A DNA stretch of 64,000 bases from Neostapfia colusana. Taxonomy: Eukaryota > Streptophyta > Magnoliopsida > Poales > Poaceae. Of this stretch, positions 34,791 to 47,601 are shown one piece after another; the first letter of the stretch is position 1; each line of letters opens with the position of its first letter. The notes below the pieces were generated by a model. It saw nothing but the letters and a program-made list of their open reading frames with translations, was not told the DNA's origin and did no database searches. The translations under genes and the position numbers were made by a program. The stretch is from contig JASWHV010000012.1 in NCBI GenBank assembly GCA_030760725.1, positions 47,647,652 through 47,711,651 on the forward strand, in the 5' to 3' direction.

Positions 34791-35942
34791 GTTCTCTTTG
34801 ATTCTGGTGCCACACACAACTTTATTAGCCAATTTTGTGTGTCCCAATATCAGCTCCAAACCACTTTTACAAAGAGCCAATACCTCATATCTTCACGCGG
34901 GGGCAGCATTACAGCAAGCGAGGTTGTCTCCCGAGCACCTCTTTGTTTGTGGGGTAAAATATACCCCACCACCCTCATCATTCTTGGGGGCCTGAAGATC
35001 TACATAATTTTGGGGATGTTGTGATTGAATTACAACAATGCGGTTCTCAATATCAGTTCTCGAACCATTGAGCTCAACTCCCCACATCACGGTCTTCATA
35101 TATTATTGCTGGGCGCCAGTCGGCAACAGATTGCAACATTAAACCACTCAGAAACTATGAAGACAGAGGACATTCCGGTGGTACGTGAGTATCCGTATGT
35201 GTTCTCCGATGATATACCGGGCATGCCGCCCGAACGGGACGTAGAGTTCAAGATTGAACTTGCGTCAGGAACAACACCGATATCACGAAGGCCGTACAAG
35301 ATGGCACCCAATGAACTGACAGAATTGAAGACACAGCTGAATGAACTAATGAGAAAGGGCTTCATACGACCGAGTTCGTCACCTTGGGGTTGTTCAGCGT
35401 TGTTTGTCAAGAAGAAGGACGAAACACTACGGCTTTGTGTCGATTATCATCCTCTTAATGTCGTTACTATAAAGAACAAGCATCCACTACCTCGCATTTA
35501 TATGCTCTTCGATCAATTGGTGGGTGCTAAAGTATTCTCGAAGATGGATCTTTGGTCCGGATACCATCAGATTAAAACCCGGGCAGAAGATATTCTGAAG
35601 ACGGCATTCTCGACAAGATACGGTTTATACGAATATCTCGTCATGTCTTTTGGGTTGACCAACGCTCCAGCTCACTTTATGTACCTGATGAATTCAGTGT
35701 TCATGCCGGAGTTGGATAAATTTGTCATTGTCTTCATCGACGATATCTTGGTGTACTCCAAGTCAGAGGAAGAACATGTTGAGCATCTGCATATTGTGCT
35801 GCAAAGATTGCGAGATCACAAGCTCTATGCAAAATACAGCAAGTGTGAATTCTGGATTAATCAAGTACCTTTTCTTGGACACATTATTTCAGCTGAGGGC
35901 ATCTTTGTAGATCCAAATAAGATTATCCAAGTACAGAAATGA
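34791..35942 (+). pseudogene. Chromovirus E protease and reverse transcriptase
   Basis: The protease motif LFDSGATHNFIS starts near 34794, in the same frame as the RT but with at least one stop between. RT begins around YPYVFSDDIPGMPPERDVEF. It shows SRRPYKMAPNELTELK, RPSSSPWGCSALFVKKKD and the catalytic FIDDILVYS box near 35735 with both Asp intact. KCEFWINQVPFLGH comes near the end. The frame stops at 35940, just before the conserved LGLAGYYRRF-like segment, which is recognisable but broken at 35970-36020. Confidence 0.92.
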
Positions 35943-36470
35943 GAGTCACCAAAGTCTGTGCATGAAATCTGAAGCTTCCTCGGTTTAGCGGGTTATTACT
36001 GGAGGTTCATTCCGAACTTCTCCAAAATTGCTAACCGATGACGGAACTATTGAAAAATAGCACCAGATTTGTATGGGGTGCTGCATGTGAACAAGCTTTC
36101 AAGACTTTAGTGAAGCATCTCACAATAGCGCCAGTTCTTGCTCAGCCGGATACGATGAAGCCATTCGATGTTTATTGTGATGCATCTGGCGTCGGACTTG
36201 GCTGCATGCTGATGCAAGAAGGACGAGTGGTCGCTTATGGATATCGTCAACTCAGAAACCATGAGTAGCATTATCCAACTCATGATCTTGAGTTAGCTGC
36301 CGTGGTTCTTGCTTTGAAGATGTGGAGGCATTACTTGCTCGGAAATCTTATACACCTCTACACCGACCACAAGAGCTTGAAATACATCTTCACTCAGAAG
36401 GAACTGAAAATGAAGATGGCTAGAGCTTATTAAAGATTATGAACCTGAGACTCATTATCATCTAGGAAAG
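35943..36470 (+). pseudogene. Chromovirus E RNase H
   Basis: The degenerate RT thumb is followed by DVYCDASGVGLGCMLMQ near 36165 and AYGYRQLRNHE near 36235 with a stop. The frame goes on with LELAAVVLALKMWRHYL, LYTDHKSLKYIFTQKEL and MKMARAY. The catalytic acidic residues of the gypsy RNase H are present, but stops at about 36266 and 36432 break the chain. Confidence 0.88.
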
Positions 36471-36476
36471 GCGAAT

Positions 36477-38040
36477 GTGGTCGCCGATGCGCTCAATCGT
36501 AAGGCGCATGTCCACCTCTTGTCTATTGCTGAAATGGATGATGAAGAACCAAGTCTCCATGTCATACCGTATGAAGCACTCTATAATCTCGCTCTCATCC
36601 CTACAATCCGAGAGATCATTGAAGCTCAAAGAAAAGACAAGGGGATGTCTCACATACGGCGGAGAATAGACCACGGAGAAATGAAATGCTTCCGGAAAGA
36701 TGAACAGGGTACATTGTGGTTCAACCACCGGATAGTAGTACCCCAGGATATGGGGCCACGAAGGAAAATTTTGAATGAAGCTCATTTGTCCAAATTTTCC
36801 ATTCATCCGGGCAGCAATAAAATGTAACAAGATCTTCGGAAGAAATTTTGGTGGACACGTATGAAGTGTGAAGTTGCAAAGTATGTTTCGGAATATGATA
36901 CGTGTCGAAGAGTCAAGGCCGACCATATGAAGAAGTCGAACCTGCTGCAACCACTGCAAATACTGGCATGGAAATGGGAGGACTTAAGTATGGGCTTCAT
37001 CGTCGGGTTGCCGATGACCTCCCACCAACATGATTCGATTCGGGTAATCGTTGACCGGTTAACCAAATCAGCACACTTCATCCCTCTGCATACTAGATAC
37101 AACACAAAGAAGTATGCGGAGTTGTACATAGCACGAATCTTGTGCTTATATGGAGTTCCCCGTACCATTGTGTCCGATAGAGGATCGCTGTCCGTAGCCC
37201 GTTTCTGGGAGCAGCTACATGCATCCTTGGGAAACAAATTGTTTCGAAGCTCCGCGTATCACCCTCGAACTGATGGACAAACTGAGAGGGTGAATCAAAT
37301 ACTTGAAGATATGATAAGAACGTGTGCCATCCACCACGGTAAGAACTGGGATGATCACTTACAATTAGCGGAGTTCTCATACAACAACGGTTATCAAACG
37401 AGCATCAAAATCGCACCATATGAAGCTCTCTATGGCCGCAAGTGTTGTACACCATTGAATTGGTGTGAGTCCGGTAAACAAGTTACGTTTGGGGTTGATC
37501 TTGTCAATGAAGCTGAAGAGAGAGTTCGGATAATACAAGAGAACCTCAAAGTTGCTCAATCTCGTCAGAAAAGCTACGCGGATCAGAGGCGTCGACCGCT
37601 GCATTTTGACGTCGGAGAGCACGTGTATCTTCGTGTATCTCCGATGAAAGTAATTCACTGGTTCGGTGTCAAGGGGAAACTTGCTCCCCGATTTATCGGT
37701 CCGTTTTCCATCACAGAGAAGTGTGTAACAGTAACCTATCGGCTGGAACTACCGGCAAGACTTGCCGGTATTCACGACATATTTTCACGGGTCACGGCTG
37801 CGGAAGTGTCTCAAGTTTACCGCTGCTGTCTGTACCAAAGACATCGATGAGCTAAAGCCGGATCTTACATACACCGAGCAACCAATTCAGATTATCGACA
37901 AGAAGACCCGAATCACCCGAAATCGGACTTTGAAATTTTACAAAATCCTGTGGAGTAATCATACCGCGGAAGAGGCGACGTGCGAAAGTGAAGATTACAT
38001 CCACAATAATTATCCAGAACTTCTGTCACATCCTTTGTAA
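36477..38040 (+). pseudogene. Chromovirus E integrase with C-terminal chromodomain
   Basis: The integrase zinc module is degenerate near 36780-36920 (HLSKFSIHPGSNKM, then CRRVKADH). The catalytic core has LSMGFIVGLP (Asp of the usual SMDF is Gly), IVSDRG and TDGQTERVNQ, followed by ILEDMIRTC and APYEALYGRKC. Thus the first catalytic acidic residue appears lost. After a frameshift near 37790 the C-terminal part has DLTYTEQPIQIIDKKTRIT, then FYKILWSNHTAEEATCESED, the signature of a chromodomain that guides integration to marked heterochromatin. The stop is at 38038. Confidence 0.9.
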
Positions 38041-38104
38041 ATTACCCTCTCGTCTCGCTCTTCTTTTGTAATCTCGAGACGAGATTCTTTTAAGGGGGGA
38101 GGAA

Positions 38105-41100
38105 TGTAAAGGTTCCAAAAAATATGAATACAAAGAAACTAAAGTTTGAAACAAACATTTGGTTTCATGTGTATGAAAATTGGAACTTGCTAAAACTTTT
38201 CACATGTGATGATGCACATGAGAGCTCTCTCTACACAAGCTCAAATGTTTATTTGCATGCTTGGAACCAAGATGGATTTAAAACCACAGATGTGATGTTA
38301 TCATGTGCAAGAGAAAGTCTCATATCAGCTTTTGAACTCAATTTGTTCAATTCAAATTTCAAATGAGGGCAACACAATGGAAATGCAAACTGTTGTGTTC
38401 AAACTCTCATTTGCAGCAGCTAAATTTAAAATCAGATTTCATATTTCAATTCCTTAGGTCCAAATTAGTGGGGATGCAAAGTCTCATGAATTTTGGAGAT
38501 GTTTTGCTATCCATTTTCCAAATGGACTTAAATTTGCAATGAATTCAAATACAAATTTGAATTTGGATGAAACTTGCCCAATTATCCAATTACAGTTCGG
38601 ATTTGAACTTCCCACAATTGAATTTTATTATTTGCCAAATTTTGGAGATATTCTAGAGGGATGAGGGGCTGACTTGTGGGACCCATATGTCATTGGGGGG
38701 CAGTAGACTTGCAACCGAAGTCTGCTCCTCTGTTTCTCACTCGAGCTAGACTGAAGCTCCTAGGGCAACACCGAGACAAACCGAGGACACCTCCTCGCAG
38801 CCTCACTCGCGCTGGCGAGCTGCTTCCCGGCCTCATCGCCTCATGCCGTGCTCGTTTTGCCCACAAAACCGAGAACCAACCTCTGTTTCTTCCTCTCTCG
38901 CGCACACAAACAGAACACGCCGCCGCCACATTGATTGATCGGGCGCCGATCGAGTTGCACCCGAACAAAGCCCCCTGAGTAGTAAAACTGCAACGTGGTT
39001 CTTTCCTCTACCTCCTCAACGCGCCACCGACCGGGGTTCGGCCTCCCTACCCCGAGGACCCCGTTTTCCCACAGCGGCCGAACAACAACCGAAGGGAAGG
39101 CTCACGTGGACAGCTCGACAGGGACTTCTCGCGCCCGAGCAAGAGCACATTTGGACGCGCCAAGACCTCATGCCGCTCACCTCCAAAGCTTGGCTCGAGT
39201 GGTGGATCACCGCCGGCAAATTTCCGATACATCGTCTGGCCCGCGCAAAACAACCTTCGAGTAAGGAAATTCAAAATTTCCGATCAATTCTTGCTTAGAT
39301 CTCACAAAACTAAGAACACAAGAGCTGAACTAGGTAGGGAAACTTTCCTATTTGCAATCCCAGCGTAGAAACCCCTGTAGCCGTCATAATTCAAGTTTCC
39401 CTAACGGCAACAATGGCTAAAGCCGTCGGGCGCATGGTGAGGACATAGTTAGAGTCAATCCCGGTCCCTTTTGCATACATGCAGAGCTTCTTCAAGCTCC
39501 ACTGGTGCTGTAGGGCCGAAGTTCATCGATTTTGGCGGGTTAGGGCGTCGGGTCGATGCCGCCGAAGTGAAGCCGAGCCGCGGCGCCATCGCGGGCTATG
39601 TTAGAGTCATCGCCGGCCCAGGGAAACCCTTCCACCATGTTCCTCGCATGGATTAAGGGGCTGGCAGCGAGTTTAAGCACTGGAGGTGGCCAGGGAAGCA
39701 AGCTCCGGTGAGCACCGGCGAGGGACGGCGCGGGCGCGCGCGGGAGCTGTCTGAAGGTTGAAGAAAGGGTCGGGCCCGCTGTTAGTGAGAGGAGAAATCT
39801 ATTTGTGATCTTCTGTTGCACCGGATCAACGTGTGACGACGTGTGAAAGATATTGTAACCCCATGTGTCCTTCTCCCAGAACATGCCACGTCATCCCTGA
39901 CCCCACCATCAGACTTTAAACTTTTTCCTGAAATTATTTGAATTGCAGATTTCCATCAAACTTTAGAGGGCCATATATTTTGCTAGGGAACTCCAAATTT
40001 AGTGATTCAAATTTGGTTAATCTCAGATTGAAAAACTATATCCAAATGTGCAACCCAATTTGTATGAAAGTCAATAATTAAGTCTGGAAAATTATTTTAA
40101 TATTTTCAGTAAAAGAATTTTATAGGGAGTTTGGTTCATCCAAAAATCCTCAAATTTTACCAGAATAATCCTTAGGATATTGTTGAACTCCTGTAGAATT
40201 TTCAAATCATTTAGAGTTGATTTGATAAGGAGAATTCATATTATAATTTGCAGTATTCAAATGAATACAGAAACTTTTCAGAAAAAGTCCCAAAGTTGAA
40301 AAATCATTTCTGGGAAATTCTTAGCTCCAAAAATACTAGGACAATTCATGCTGGCTCTATGAACTATAATTGAAATTTCAGTTCACCAAGTTTGACATGA
40401 ATATGTGAGTTACTTCAGAATTAATTCCTTTTTGCTTAATTGCTTCAAGAATTGTTCGGAATAAACCACTAAGTGAAAAGTGCTAATTTTTGGTCCAGAA
40501 GCTTTTATTGTGACATGGAACTGATATGAAAAATTTCAGATCCATTTGAGCCCTTGATCATCACTTTTCTGTTTATCCTTTTTAGGTGAATAAACCACCA
40601 GAAAGGAATAACCTTAACCTTTGGTCACCATGGCTTAACCCAACTCCAACCACTAGCACCAGTGTCACTTTAAATTCTTAAACAGAGTTCCAGTTTCTAA
40701 CTTGTCATTAGATCTTGTTAGCAAAATCTTTATAATTAAATACATATGCATTTCATATCGTATAGTCATCGACGTGGGAGATTGTGAAGCAAAAAGGAGT
40801 TGGATCAAGGAGTAAGGGATCAAGCCTCAAGTGATCAGCACCACTAACTGATTGTATAATCTAGACACCTGCAATACAGGCAAGCCCCGGTTTGCATTCA
40901 AGCAATTTTATAAAGTCTTTTCATTTCTTGAGATCATAACTATGAATTATTGATTGCATTAGGTCTAGATGATATTGAATATCCAATTGCATGACCAGAT
41001 TTAACCAAGAGAGAAAGGGTAGATTAGCATGTCGTCGAGTGGAATTAGGATACGCTAAATGTTGCTTTGGAAGGACCGGTAGAAGTTGAGTAGTTGGAAT

Positions 41101-42343
41101 CTACTCGCGAGTTAAGGGCTTGGTTTCATCGGAACGGGTTATGAATAGAAGTATTGAGGAAAATTCACAAGTGAGAAATTGAGACCGGGCAGGGAGATTA
41201 AGATGCAGCAGGCTGCGGACCGTGCGTGCATAGCCTTGCCTGGGGTCGGTTAATGCCCGTCCGTGCTTGGCCCTGTTGGACAAGTTTGAGTTGTGTACCG
41301 GGCACATACTGGCTATATGGGACCCAAGAAACCGATGTACCTCGTGAGATCCACATGGGAACTATTCCGATCAGCTTAGGCTTTCGTCGTCAGTACAGCT
41401 GGAGGTAACTCGCACAAGAACATATCACTGCGGGTATGTACCTTGAGGGAGCTTGCTGTTCGGGTCGATGGGACCGCGTCCGGTGTCGGTCAACTTGGGA
41501 AAGGTGGCTGCGTATGACATCGGTCGAGTTCGCTGCCGGCAACTCGGAGATGGGTGTACGTGTCGTGCAGTCTGGGCGTGTACTGGTTCGAAACACCGTC
41601 GCTTGCGGTTATATGAGCATACTTGCCCACTCCGCCTTGACGTCGTAAGAACTGAAGTGAATTACTTTGAATTTGATAAGGATTGTGCTCTAAATTGTAT
41701 TGCAACCATGCTTGAGTTAGAGATAGTGCCAATTAAACTTTACTTCACCTTGTGCAAGAAGCATCACAATAAAGTATTTCTTGTTTGATTGTGGAGTTGT
41801 AATGCTGCTTGGCTCAAGGTCTTTAAAATGAGGCTTAAAAATCTGAAAGTTAAGGATCAACTGTAGGCGAGTCCTTTTATGCAAATTCAACTACCCTTTT
41901 CAGTATGTCGTGCATGTAGAGTTTCTTGTTTAGACGAGACGGATCAGTATTGCTGAGCCTATGTTCTCACGCTTGCTATATGAGTAGTTTTGCAGGTTGA
42001 CATCGATGCTATGAGGAGGTTTTCCGGTGAGACTCGGAGACTTCCGAGTCGTTTAACACATGGAGAACCAGCCGCTGCCATATGTCTTCGTGTTGCTAGC
42101 GAGAAGAGTCCACAGTCTGGACATCTTCTCGAGTGCTTAGTAGATAATAAATGTGAGATGAACTAGTCTTCCGCTCTAGCTATTTGATGTAAATTATTTA
42201 TAAAGAAAACTTGTAAGCTTCCGCTTTTGATTTATGTGATACATTTTCCTTATATGTGTGCCGTTGGGTGCCGCATATCACGGCACCACCCAATGTGATT
42301 CTCAGGCAAGCGGCACAGCCCTGTCGAGGGTCGGTCCCTCACA
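38105..42343 (+). repeat. Chromovirus E 3' LTR
   Basis: This uninterrupted 4239-bp LTR comes right after the purine tract TTTTAAGGGGGGAGG at 38089-38103. It contains GC-rich promoter-like DNA near 38750-39250. It is the best copy for defining the LTR of this family because the 5' copy is split. Confidence 0.93.
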
Positions 42344-42348
42344 CCTAG

Positions 42349-43513
42349 TTGCTCTAGCTAGAGCAGAATTGAGAATGATCAATAGGTTGTGACGAATTTC
42401 CCGATCAAGTTCTAGCCGTTCTACATGATAGCCGATGCAAGAACTGAAATTCTGGCTCACCGGCGTTCAGAGAGGTCAAGCAGGTCTAGGACAATGAACT
42501 AGACTTGTTTGCTAACCTCGGTGATCGTTTGTACGGGCCGAAGACATGGTGGTTTGGCCGGACGACGAAAATTCCCGTCGGCGGTTTGCTCTGTACCGAG
42601 GAAGAAGAAAGTCATGGTGCAGCACTGAGGAAGCCGGAAACTAGCTCGGGACTGCGTCGAGGATGTCGTGGAGAGTCAGGCGATCCTTTCTCCGGCCTCA
42701 GCTCGACGTGAAAGCCTCCGGAAAGGCTGGTCGACGGTGGAGGGTGGCGCAAGCGAGAGCGGCGACTGTGGCTGCGATGTTTCGGTGCGAGGGCGACGAA
42801 GACCGATGGAAATGATCTTTTGGCGCCCAAGGCTCGGAGATAAGAAGGCTGGAGCGCTGATCGGCGACCAGGAACCCAAGAGCAGCTGGTGGCAGCAGCC
42901 CCTCGCCGTGGTGCCCGCGCAAGAACACGCGAAGAACCGAGCACTCGGCGTGGAGTCGGTTCACTCGACTGTGTGGCTGACAGATGGGTCCCAAAAACTC
43001 AAATTTGTCCTCTGAAATTGAATTCTTACTGTTGCACAATTTTGTGACCCCACTGCCCTTCCAAATTGCTCAAACCACAAAATGAACATTTGGATTTTAA
43101 ATGATTCAAAGTGTGGGATTGGTTTGGATGAATTTGCCTCAAATATATATTTTGAAATTCAAATTCAGTTTGAATTTAGCACATTAGCTACTGTTAAGAT
43201 TAACCCCAAATGATATAAAACTTGGTGGAGTAGCTCACAAAAATGTGCTTATGAATCAACCTTTTGAATCCATGTGGTAGAAGTAGTTTGAATTTGAATC
43301 TGAATTCGAACCATTCCCTTTTAATAATTGTATCCAAAAGTACCCCAAACATGTTTGGATCTGCATGAAACTTGGCATGAGCATTCCTAAGAATGTTTAG
43401 GACTTAATGGTGAGCTCAGCCTCCTAAGATTACATGTTGGAACTCCCACTTTTGGATTATGTGACTTCATCCTCTAATTATCCTATTTATGGTTGTTACT
43501 TGCTCTTAAATTG
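42349..43513 (-). repeat. Middle part of solo LTR D
   Basis: This stretch continues 23343 once E is removed and continues into 46324 once G is removed. It holds no gene; ORFs near 42505-43039 overlap in several frames and look compositional. Confidence 0.6.
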
Positions 43514-46318
43514 TGACACCCGGTTCCGAAAATAGAACCAAGTGAATGCATATGTGTGCCCAGGATGTTCATCACACATACACATGTAATCCACAAACTG
43601 AATTCAGAATATAACCACGAATAAATATGGTTTAAGTACTTTATTACAATGACTCAATGTCTCACTCATGAATGTCTATCTTATTCTTGCAGCGGAAGAC
43701 TCTAAACGACAGCAGAAAGTGACTAAAGACAGCAGGATCCATCTTCGACTCCACAGGCATGTTGACGGTAGTTTGCACACCTAGTACTCCACATGGTCCT
43801 CGAAGTACTCATCTCCTGTATCTGATGTTTATGTGGTAATGCAAGGGTGAGTATATGTCGTACTCAGCAAGTGCGGGAAAAGTATGACATGTAGCTTACA
43901 ACAAGGTATGGAGTAAAAAGGCTCATTACAGCAAGCAAATTTTATTTCACAAACATGGTAAAAACAGCAACTAAGTCTAGATGAATCAAATCCCAATATA
44001 ACCAAGTATTCAGCAACATTCTTTCATCATAATTCACCATTTATCAAGTCTCAACCAGCCATTAATCTTTCTCAAGTTCAAAAATATTCATATCCATCTC
44101 ATATTCATATAACCAAAACCAAACTCATTGTCATGACTCAAAATAGTCCAAAAAACCAATCCCAATGACCATACCATAACCATACCGAATAATCATCCCA
44201 AGTTTTCCCTCTAATCATGGAAGTTGGCCAGGTGCTTGTGACCGGAAGCATGGCTATCATGATAGTTTTACACTCTACAGAGGTGGCACCACTTTACCCA
44301 CAAGTTCGTGATTTCGTCACCCGTCGGCAACTGCAGAACCTCCATTATACCAGTACACAATCGTCGGTGTATGGCCAAGCGATCACAAAATAGCCTTTAC
44401 AAAGGGGCTACTAGATGTATGGACTCACTGAGGTTTCACTAGCAGGCTCGAATCGTCATTCTCCCACCCATGGGTCCCCTCTTGTGCCATGCAGTTCCCA
44501 GGGCAGTCCTCCTCGACTCCAATTCCTCGCGCCGTCCATTGTCCATAACAAGCTAGCAACACACCTAATTAATCATCTAAGCCGCACCCATACTTGGCCT
44601 TATGGTGGCACTATTTTTCTGGCATATTCTCGCATGAACCGGTCCTTAGATCTATGGCAAGTACCACCATCTTATCCAGCAACACTCACGAACCAAACTT
44701 GCCTAGATCTCCCCGATTCGATGCCAACTAACATCATCAAGATCATATCATCATTATTCATACGAGTGCAGTAGCTAGACATGTTTTATTTCAGCTTCCC
44801 GTATCCCGTGAATTAAGCGAAGCAAAAAGGAAAAACGACTATACCCGACTCATCAACTTTCCCAGCGACAAGGATGGTTAACAAAACTAGTAAACTCCTA
44901 TAAAAGGGTGTCCCATCAAGTTGACTCAAGCATACGAGTTTTCACAAATAAAACAGTTTCAAAACATAGGATCAATATGGTCAAGGGGCACTTGCCTTGC
45001 TCCCATGGTCCTTGTGGTTCAAGCGTCTCGAAGTCTTGGTGCTGTAGTTCCTCGTAGATGGCCTCTTGAGCTTGTTCTTCTACTCACGATCACGCACATA
45101 CAAAATTTACAGCAACCAATCATCATGCACAAACTTTACTCAAGATGCAATGGAGTAGATGGATGCAAATCCTATGGTGCTGTTTGATTAAACCAGTTTG
45201 TATGTGTTCTTGCATGTTTTAACGGGCTTTCATGGGGTTTTATGATGAACAAGGGTGTAGGGATCAAGTGTGGATGTGGTGATGATCTTGACTCAAGATC
45301 TAGATCAATTCCACCGTCAAAAATCGATCAAAACGCGATTTGTCCACACGAAAAAGTTTCTGTTCGAAAGGGGCGAAGAAAACGGATGCGTAGAAATAGC
45401 GGCGACGTCGTAAGATGGGTAACGAAGACCTACCTCGCTTCCTTTTGGTGACAGGGCCTTCCTCCTAGCAATGGCAGCAGCGGGGAATTTTTCTATGGAA
45501 AATTTTGGTAGGAAGGATCGTCGGGCTTCTTCTCCGGCGACGGCGGGGCTCGCCGGCGACCAAACTCCGGCAAGGGGGAGGGGTGGCCAACTCGGCGAGT
45601 TGGGGGGGGGGGGGGGGCAGGGGCTCCAAGTCGCCGACTTGGAGGGGGGAGGGGAGGGGGAGGCTGCGGCCAAAAAGGGGGGGGGGGGTTGGGTTATATT
45701 TATAAGGGGGGAGGGAGAGTCCTACTCCAATTGGAGCTCAAATAAGAGTTCTATTCAATTTTTTTGGATCTTAACAAAGTTATCTCTTGTGGTGTGGCAG
45801 CCTTGGAGATTTTATCCCACAAATGTGGGGAAAATTCCCCTTTTTGGGAATTGGGGAATATGGATTTTTGGGGAAATTTGGGAATGGCTCATTTCAGCTA
45901 TCTTTTTTCCCATTCCTCACTATTTCTATGTCACTTGTTCCATTTCTACATTCCCCTCTCTATTTCTATGTCTCATTCTACATTTCTACATTCCCCTCTC
46001 CATTTCTATGTCCCATTTCTACATTCCCCTCTCCATTTCTATGTCTCATTCTCCATTTCTACATTTCCCTTCTCCATTTATATGCCCCATTCTCCATTTC
46101 TATATTCACTTCTTCATTTTTGTGGTTCCTTCCTCTATTTCTATGGTTCTTTCTCCATTTCTATGGTTCTTTCTCCATTTCTAAGGTTCTTTCTCCATTT
46201 CTAAGGTTCTTTCTCCATTTCTAGTTCTTTTACAATGCTTCTCTACATGAAAAGTGTATGCAATGCATGGAAATGAATTTGAGGGTGTCCCATCAATCAT
46301 GTCCATGTAATTGCTACA
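43514..46318 (-). mobile_element. Solo LTR G (2.8 kb) inside D
   Basis: It starts TGACACCCGG and ends GCTACA on the plus strand, flanked by aattg at 43509-43513 and 46319-46323. The text layout resembles solo LTR F, which supports a gypsy LTR on the minus strand. The right-hand 400 bp are pyrimidine-rich degenerate repeats, and G-runs occur at 45603-45616 and 45680-45688. If the true start is two bases earlier (TGTGACACC), the duplication no longer matches, so the exact edge is less sure than for the other elements. Confidence 0.6.
45925..46225. repeat. Degenerate 20-bp pyrimidine-rich tandem repeat
   Basis: Four clean copies of GGTTCTTTCTCCATTTCTAT/A run from 46145 to 46224. Upstream, to about 45925, the unit decays into CCATTTCTA(T/C) words. 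The array is open in all three plus-strand frames, which explains three overlapping ORFs there; none is a gene. Confidence 0.9.
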
Positions 46319-46384
46319 AATTGAGCTGTGGTGTGTGAGTGATGAACATGTTAGCAAGTCAAAAACTTGGTCCTTTACAAATAG

Positions 46385-47601
46385 ATAACAAAATGTACTT
46401 CCTCTTGTGGCAACCAGGTCGGTGGGTTGTAAATCGTTAAGACCACGGGTCATGTTATGTGTATGCTCCTTTTTTCACCAAACAGATTCATTCCTTCTGT
46501 ACCCAAAGAAAACCTTACATTTCTAATTTCCTTTGCAATGTCTGGATACTGAATATCGAAATTTGTTCATTGTGTTGCACCACTAGGGTGTCAGATATGT
46601 TTGTCATTCTTCGTGCGCTGCTCAGAATACCAACGCATATGTTCGGCCTCCCTGGGGTTTGAGAACAAATGTTTCAAACGATCAATTACTGGAAGGTACC
46701 ACATCACCAAGGCAGAAATCTTTCTCTTATTCTTCCCGCATGTATCATCAGAAGTATCATCACCCTCAAGTCAAATAGAACTCTTCTTATTTTTCTGGGT
46801 CTTATTCATGTTGGTAACACACTGGTGATTGTAGTCCTTCTTGTATCTAGTGACATCGCAGATCGGACATCTTGTTGCAAGCTCATGCTCTTTACCAAAT
46901 AGAATATAATGGTTCAGACAGGCGTGTATTTTTGTCACACCTAGCGACATCAGACCTAGAAGTTTCTTCGCTTCAAAAGTTCTTCTAGGAAGTTTATTGG
47001 GATTTGGAAGAATTTCTGCCAGAAGATTTAAAATATCAAACTACAATCGGACAATCCGTGGGTGGCCTTTAACTTTAGTAATTCTAGGACTGCACACGAC
47101 GTAGTAAACTCTTTATCACAACTCATTGATTCATCATATAAAAACTTCTTTGATGCTCTGTAATATCTCTATTTTACTTAAACCTTTACCTTTTCCCATA
47201 AAAATTAGCACATGTGGTTCCATGTGACGCAACATCTCCTCACAATCAAATTCTTCATCGTCGTCATCATCATGATTGTCACGACCAACATCGATATGAG
47301 CATTATCCCCCACCGAATATCTGACACCTTTCTCGTCATCATTATCCACTTCACTTGTATCCAACTCACCATGATGTGTCCATATTGTGTGGTTTTTCTT
47401 AAAACCTCTTTTCACCAAGTGTGATTGGATTACTACAGTATCTGTCCAAGCAATCTTGTTTTCGCAGTCGATACAAGGACGTAATATATCATCTATCTTT
47501 TGCATCTTCACATGTATCTTGGACGCTTCAATAAAGCTTGCAACTTTTTGAATGTATGTAGGATCAGGTCTTGCAATATTGTACGTCCACGCTCGGTGCA
47601 T
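46385..47601 (-). pseudogene. CACTA-2 transposase, N-terminal piece
   Basis: The start is the ATG at 47601. The first 155 residues form the plant transposase-associated domain: MHRAWTYNIARPDPTYIQ, then FIEASKIH and CIDCENKIAW, followed by HLVKRGFKKNHTIWTHHGE and an acidic stretch with DNHDDDDDEEFDCEEML. Further down, in shifting frames, come HYILFGKEHELATRCPICD and RYKKDYNHQCVTNM near 46920-46830. Then WYLPVIDRLKHLFSNPREAE and HMRWYSEQRTKND near 46700-46610 lead to MNLFGEKRS...PVVLTIYNPP near 46490-46420, the start of the TNP2 catalytic domain. It breaks at the aatag duplication and resumes at 20617. Several stops are present. Confidence 0.9.

Larger units (their letters stand above)
23344..42343 (+). 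mobile_element. Chromovirus E: 19-kb Tekay/Del-type Ty3/gypsy element
   Basis: This is a full-length element with an exact cctag duplication (23339-23343, 42344-42348). The 3' LTR is 4239 bp. The 5' LTR is 4205 bp once solo LTR F is removed. The order gag, protease, RT, RNase H, integrase, chromodomain is that of chromoviruses. The very long LTRs and motif wording suggest the Tekay/Del clade. The LTRs differ about once per 12 bases at their starts, so it is much older than elements B and H. Several stops and frameshifts disable pol. Confidence 0.93.
20623..46379 (-). mobile_element. Solo LTR D (about 3.9 kb), interrupted by chromovirus E and solo LTR G
   Basis: Own sequence is 20623-23343, 42349-43513 and 46324-46379. 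On the minus strand it begins TGTAAAGGACC and ends GGGTCCACACA, with an exact aatag duplication at 20618-20622 and 46380-46384. No gag or pol coding sequence remains once E and G are removed, so it is read as a solo LTR left by LTR-LTR recombination. The ORFs in it are short and unlike any family. The boundaries are well supported because the CACTA-2 coding sequence resumes on both sides. The superfamily is a guess (Ty3/gypsy, from the length and style). Confidence 0.72.

Noticed and set aside
42505..43039. Overlapping ORFs of 67-115 residues on both strands
   Set aside because: They lie inside solo LTR D, in GC-rich DNA without motifs.
43514..43523. Alternative start of solo LTR G at TGTGACACC, two bases earlier
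   Set aside because: With that start the 5-bp flanks (taaat and aattg) no longer agree, while TGACACC gives an exact aattg pair.
45471..46224. 237-residue ORF with a Phe/Leu/Ser-rich tail, also open in the other two frames
   Set aside because: The tail is the 20-bp pyrimidine repeat of solo LTR G, open in all three frames; not a gene.
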